Of a stretch of DNA of 8,851 bases, positions 5,995 through 8,851 are shown one piece after another. The position numbers and the translations under genes are program-made. The DNA is taken from contig JAKAOC010000067.1 in NCBI GenBank assembly GCA_021823385.1, positions 1-8,851 of the forward strand. The letters run 5' to 3'. This DNA comes from Actinomycetes bacterium (GTDB lineage Bacteria; Actinomycetota; Acidimicrobiia; Acidimicrobiales; Acidimicrobiaceae). Position 1 is the first letter of the stretch, and every line of letters begins with the position of its first letter. The notes under the pieces were generated by a model. The model made no database searches, was not told the origin of the DNA, and saw nothing but the letters and a program-made list of their open reading frames with translations.

Positions 5995-6224
5995 AAAAGG
6001 TAGTGCTAGGAGCCTTGGGCGCCTATCAGAAGTTGCGAGCAGGGAGGGTCTCCCCGTGCCGCTACTACCCGTCCTGCTCCAACTACGCCTACGAGGCGGT
6101 CGAGCTCCACGGCTCCGCGAAGGGCCTGTGGCTTGCCACCAAGCGCGTGGCTCGCTGCAACCCGTTCGGGGGCCGGGGGTTTGACCCCGTTCCAGAACCA
6201 AAAGGTACAAAGGTAGCCAAATGA
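5991..6224 (+). CDS. yidD: Membrane protein insertion efficiency factor YidD
   Basis: A small membrane-associated protein that aids YidC- and Sec-dependent insertion of inner-membrane proteins. The 77 residues carry the family's full signature: '[20 protein letters not shown]' (10-29), then SNYAYEA (30-36), and '[14 protein letters not shown]' (55-68). The conserved cysteines (23, 29, 56) are all present. The N-terminal helix is amphipathic rather than a clear membrane span. The start is TTG at 5991, overlapping the rnpA stop, with GAGGAG at 5977-5982 and an 8-nt spacer. Its stop overlaps the ATG of yidC as ATGA. This double overlap places it firmly between rnpA and yidC, its usual position. 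Confidence 0.95.
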   Translation: MKKVVLGALGAYQKLRAGRVSPCRYYPSCSNYAYEAVELHGSAKGLWLATKRVARCNPFGGRGFDPVPEPKGTKVAK

Positions 6225-7222
6225 CTTACCTGGGCGATCTCTTCAAGCCCCTCTTCGAGCTGCTGGCCGGCCTGATAGCCATCTACTACGGCCTCGTCCA
6301 CAGCTACGCCGGCGCTATCGCCCTGCTGACCGTAACGGTCATGGCCGTGGTTTGGCCACTTACGCAGATGAGCACTCGGTCGATGCTGGAGATGCAACGT
6401 TTGCAGCCGGAGCTCAAGGCCCTGCAGACCAAATACAAAAACGACCGCGTCAAGCAGAACGAGGAGATGCAGCGTCTCTTCAAGGAGAACAAAGTCTCCC
6501 CGGCCTCCGGATGCCTCCCGATGCTGCTTCAGTTCCCGCTGCTGTTCGTTATGTACGACGTCATCCGCGGCCTCACCTTCGTTGAGAAGAACGGTACGCC
6601 GGCGCCGAAGTACATCTCACATACGACCCTCCTGTACAAGAACCTCGTTGCGGGCGGCGGGAAAATGCACTCCTTGGGGATCGACCTCGGAACGGCGGCT
6701 ACCCACGTCCACAGCGGGTTCTTGACCGCCCTCCCCTACTACGGCGTGGTCGTCGTCGCCGTGGTCCTGGTGTTCATCTCGACTTGGCAGATCTACTCCA
6801 AGAACCCGACAGCGGCAGGGGCCAACAACCAGGCCGCAATGATTATGAAGTATTCGCCACTCCTGTTCGGTGTCATCTATATCGGCATCCCGGCAGGTGT
6901 GAACGTCTACTTCGTGGTGTCCTCGCTCTTCCGCATCGGCCAGCAGGAGCTGATGTGGCGTCACGATCCGGTTCTGCGCAAGCACTCTCAGGAGGCGCGG
7001 CAGAAGATGGTCGAGACCAAAGCCCTGGAAGAGTCGGGCCAGATCCCCAAGCAGCCAAAGCAGAGCCTTTGGCAGCAATTGAAGGGGGCATCTCAGCAGG
7101 TGCGCGAGGCGGGCGGGCAGGTCGACGGCAAGGCCTCGCCGCAGAAGCCGCGAGGAGGATCCGCCGGGCAGCAAAAGCCTCGTGGTCCACAGAACCGCAA
7201 CGCCAAGCGCAAACGTAAGTAG
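6221..7222 (+). CDS. yidC: Membrane protein insertase YidC (Oxa1 family)
   Basis: Inserts and folds inner-membrane proteins, alone or with SecYEG. The 333 residues give the five-span Gram-positive/actinobacterial type: hydrophobic stretches at about 10-26, 30-48, 98-118, 172-188 and 211-236. A cytoplasmic, charged hairpin (49-95) contains [15 protein letters not shown] and links spans 2 and 3. [16 protein letters not shown] (97-112) is the most conserved block. The tail (about 245-333) is strongly basic and rich in Gln, Gly and Lys, ending RKRK, consistent with a ribosome-contacting extension. The arginine expected in the substrate groove appears to be Met41 here. The start is ATG at 6221, overlapping the yidD stop, with AAAGG 7 nt upstream. 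No lipoprotein signal is visible at the N-terminus. Confidence 0.95.
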   Translation: MTYLGDLFKPLFELLAGLIAIYYGLVHSYAGAIALLTVTVMAVVWPLTQMSTRSMLEMQRLQPELKALQTKYKNDRVKQNEEMQRLFKENKVSPASGCLPMLLQFPLLFVMYDVIRGLTFVEKNGTPAPKYISHTTLLYKNLVAGGGKMHSLGIDLGTAATHVHSGFLTALPYYGVVVVAVVLVFISTWQIYSKNPTAAGANNQAAMIMKYSPLLFGVIYIGIPAGVNVYFVVSSLFRIGQQELMWRHDPVLRKHSQEARQKMVETKALEESGQIPKQPKQSLWQQLKGASQQVREAGGQVDGKASPQKPRGGSAGQQKPRGPQNRNAKRKRK

Positions 7223-7223
7223 A

Positions 7224-7242
7224 CAGGCGCTACGGGCGCCTG
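7224..7242 (+). other. Short GC-rich hairpin between yidC and jag
   Basis: CAGGCGC and GCGCCTG form a perfect 7-bp stem around a TACGG loop, one base after the yidC stop. No T run follows, so it is not a standard intrinsic terminator. It may stabilise the upstream mRNA or lower read-through into jag, but no function is shown. Confidence 0.3.
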
Positions 7243-7266
7243 CCGAACAAGGATTGATAGTCAACA

Positions 7267-8118
7267 ATGGAATGGGTTGAGACCACAGGCAAGGATATTA
7301 GAGAGGCGCTCACAGCGGCGCTGGACCTGTTGGGCGTGGATGAATCGGATATCGAGTACGAGGTGATCGAAGAGGCAAAGCAAGGCCTCTTCGGGCGGCT
7401 GAAGCGCGAGGCGCGCATTCGCGCGCGGGTCAAGCCCAGCATCCCGCGCCCGAAGGACAATCGGCGTCCACGCAGGCAGCGCGAGCGCACCCCAAGGCGC
7501 AACGAGGGCGCGACGGCCGAAAAGCAGGAGCGCCGGCCGGCTCAAAAGGAAGTTCAGGCCGAGAGGCCGATTAGGAAGGCACCGGCAAAGGTTGTGGAGG
7601 ACAAGGTGGAAGAATCGAATACTCAAGTAGAAACCGTTCCGTTGGTGGAGCAGGCGGGTGCCGCGCAGTCCTTTCTGGCTGGCCTGATGCGGGAGTTCCA
7701 GATTCCGGGACAGGTTTCGGTTCAGCACATCGAGGACGACAACATCACGGTGGCGGTCACCGGGGAATCGAACTACGGCCTGCTAATCGGGCCCAAGGGT
7801 CTGGTCATGAGCTCTATTCAGGAGCTCACTCGTGCCTCGGTGCAAAACAAGTATCGCCGCGCCAACGGCCGGGTCTTCGTGGACATCGGCGGCTTTCGCG
7901 AGAAGCGACGTGCCAGCCTCGAGCGCTTTGCCGTCAAGGTGGCCGAAGAGGTGCTGGAGAGCGGAAAGTCTCGCACTCTTGAGCCGATGAATGCGGCCGA
8001 CCGCAAGGTCGTGCACGACGCTATGGCGGGTATCGAAGGTGTGTCGACCAGATCCGAGGGCCAGGAGCCGCGCCGCTACATCGTGGTGAGCGTCGCCGAG
8101 GACGACCAGGAGGCCTGA
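7267..8118 (+). CDS. jag: Jag/KhpB family RNA-binding protein (Jag-N, KH, R3H)
   Basis: A cytoplasmic single-stranded RNA/DNA-binding protein, also called KhpB or EloR, linked in firmicutes to cell elongation and sRNA binding. The 283 residues show the Jag-N domain ('MEWVETTGKDIREALTAALD', then the GLFGRLKREARIRARV block, about 1-57), a basic, charged linker (58-125) of low complexity, a KH domain with the GPKG loop (175-178) and an R3H domain with the R…H pair in 'DRKVVHDAM' (Arg246, His250). The linker is far richer in Arg, Lys, Glu and Pro than either domain and is probably unstructured. The start is ATG at 7267, preceded by an in-frame TAG at 7258; the nearest ribosome-binding site, AAGGA (7249-7253), is a long 13 nt away. 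Its position after yidC is conserved across many bacteria. Confidence 0.93.
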   Translation: MEWVETTGKDIREALTAALDLLGVDESDIEYEVIEEAKQGLFGRLKREARIRARVKPSIPRPKDNRRPRRQRERTPRRNEGATAEKQERRPAQKEVQAERPIRKAPAKVVEDKVEESNTQVETVPLVEQAGAAQSFLAGLMREFQIPGQVSVQHIEDDNITVAVTGESNYGLLIGPKGLVMSSIQELTRASVQNKYRRANGRVFVDIGGFREKRRASLERFAVKVAEEVLESGKSRTLEPMNAADRKVVHDAMAGIEGVSTRSEGQEPRRYIVVSVAEDDQEA

Positions 8119-8125
8119 GCGCTGA

Positions 8126-8764
8126 ATGGAGGGCTTAGCCCAAGGGGTGCTTGACGAATGGTACGCCAAGGGAAAGCTCGTCGGTGGGATCGGATCCGAT
8201 CCGCTTGAGCGCATCGTTGCCCATGCTAGGAATTACAGGGCTGTAATTAGAGAGCTCGCCGGAGACGGCGAGCTCTCCTTATTGGACCTGGGTAGCGGTG
8301 TGGGGATTCCGGGGCTCCTGCTGGCGCTGGACTCGCCGCTATGGAGGGTCACTCTTCTGGATTCCATGAGCAGGCGGTCGAAGGTGGCCGAGGAATTCGT
8401 TCCCAAGCTTGGCTTGGGTGCGCGCGTAGAAGTAATCAACGGCCGAGCTGAGGAGTTGTTGCCCAAACACGCCGGGGACTTCGAGGTGGTGGTGGCCCGC
8501 TGTTTCGGCCCTCCCCCACTGCTCGCGGAATTGTCGGTGGGCTTTTTGCGGCCCGGCGGCATCCTGGTCGTCTCAGAGCCACCTAACTCTGAGGAAGTGC
8601 GGAACGCCCGCTGGCCCATCGGAGGGCTCAGACAGCTTGGGTATGGAAAGGCGAGATTCTTCGATGGGGATTTCCATTTTGTGGGGATTCGACGGGAGAA
8701 GGCGACGCCGGCCAAGATCAGGGCCTATGCGCGCATGATCAAGAGTCCGGCATGGAAGGTGTGA
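8126..8764 (+). CDS. rsmG: 16S rRNA (guanine527-N7)-methyltransferase RsmG
   Basis: A SAM-dependent methyltransferase (GidB) that modifies G527 in the 530 loop of 16S rRNA; loss commonly gives low-level streptomycin resistance. The 212 residues are the usual length. SAM motif I DLGSGVGIPG is at 54-63, the ribose-binding acidic position at Asp79 in LLDS, GRAEEL at 106-111, and 'VVVARCFGPPPLLAEL' (121-136) followed by 'LRPGGILVVSEPP' (141-153). The ARCFGPP…SEPP form is, from memory, typical of Acidimicrobiia-like sequences rather than the SRAVAPL form of other bacteria. The N-terminal part before residue 50 lacks a clear 'RH..DSL' block. The start is ATG at 8126, with an in-frame TGA directly before it; AGGAGG (8108-8113) lies 12 nt upstream. 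It begins 8 nt after the jag stop. Confidence 0.93.
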   Translation: MEGLAQGVLDEWYAKGKLVGGIGSDPLERIVAHARNYRAVIRELAGDGELSLLDLGSGVGIPGLLLALDSPLWRVTLLDSMSRRSKVAEEFVPKLGLGARVEVINGRAEELLPKHAGDFEVVVARCFGPPPLLAELSVGFLRPGGILVVSEPPNSEEVRNARWPIGGLRQLGYGKARFFDGDFHFVGIRREKATPAKIRAYARMIKSPAWKV

Positions 8765-8773
8765 GACCTTCCA
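8753..8773 (+). terminator. Hairpin over the rsmG stop (possible terminator)
   Basis: TGGAAGGT (8753-8760) and ACCTTCCA (8766-8773) form a perfect 8-bp stem with a GTGAG loop; the rsmG stop codon lies mostly in that loop. No T run follows. Hairpins lacking a U tract have been proposed as terminators in Actinomycetota, so this could end the rpmH–rsmG transcript, but it could equally be an mRNA-end structure. Confidence 0.3.
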
Positions 8774-8851
8774 GGCCATAAACGGGTCCAGGGCAGATCC
8801 CCAAACGGGGAATCGGGTGCCTCCCTTCATGGTGTCCGTCCATAAGATCGG
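8774..8851. other. Intergenic region at right edge, upstream of unseen gene
   Basis: Non-coding as far as I can see. It contains a small hairpin, TCCCC-AAAC-GGGGA (about 8799-8811). No parS-like palindrome (TGTTTCACGTGAAACA) is visible. parA is the expected next gene but is not supported within the window. Confidence 0.3.

Noticed and set aside
6617..7267. Minus-strand open reading frame of 216 codons
   Set aside because: Fully antisense to yidC. Its Leu/Arg/His-rich composition is typical of a shadow frame.
8829..8851. ATG at 8829 as the start of parA
   Set aside because: Only seven codons are visible, no good ribosome-binding site precedes it, and the residues seen do not show the ParA Walker motif.

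Overview
The window is the replication-origin region of a bacterial chromosome. Gene content and order, (rsmG–jag–yidC–yidD–rnpA–rpmH)–dnaA–oriC–dnaN–recF–DUF721–gyrB, match the origin neighbourhood of Actinomycetota. The moderately high GC content, the DUF721 gene between recF and gyrB, the YidC type, and the 'ARCFGPP…SEPP' form of RsmG suggest a lineage near Acidimicrobiia or another deep, uncultured actinobacterial group. That placement is an inference from motifs, not a measured phylogeny.

Left arm (1–3602, all on the minus strand, read leftwards from the origin): dnaN (sliding clamp), recF (gap repair), a short DUF721/DciA-like gene and the first 346 codons of gyrB, which runs off the left edge. 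recF and DUF721 overlap by 4 nt, and DUF721 and gyrB are 13 nt apart, so recF–DUF721–gyrB looks like one transcription unit. dnaN lies 53 nt upstream of recF.

Origin (3603–3834): the dnaA–dnaN gap is the only AT-rich, gene-free stretch rich in DnaA boxes. Three good boxes near dnaA point one way; a strong box with an overlapping degenerate box near dnaN points the other way. The dnaN-side pair is followed by a 3-nt GC-rich spacer and three perfect DnaA-trio repeats, then by an AT-rich tract. This is the layout of the basal origin-unwinding module known from Bacillus subtilis.

Right arm: dnaA (minus strand), then a divergent intergenic region of about 240 nt, then a compact plus-strand cluster rpmH–rnpA–yidD–yidC–jag–rsmG. 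The cluster supplies ribosomal protein L34, the RNase P protein, the YidD/YidC membrane-insertion pair, the KH/R3H RNA-binding protein Jag (KhpB) and the 16S rRNA methyltransferase RsmG. Overlaps at rnpA/yidD and yidD/yidC imply coupled translation. parA/parB would normally follow rsmG and probably lie just beyond the right edge.

This is conserved core genome. I see no mobile element, CRISPR array, phage gene, tRNA or rRNA, and no undescribed system. Items worth a second look are the DnaA-trio module, a DnaA box embedded in the dnaA stop codon, the absence of the groove arginine in YidC, the odd rnpA start, a hairpin with a T run in the rpmH leader, and the predominance of GTG and TTG starts (7 of 11 genes).
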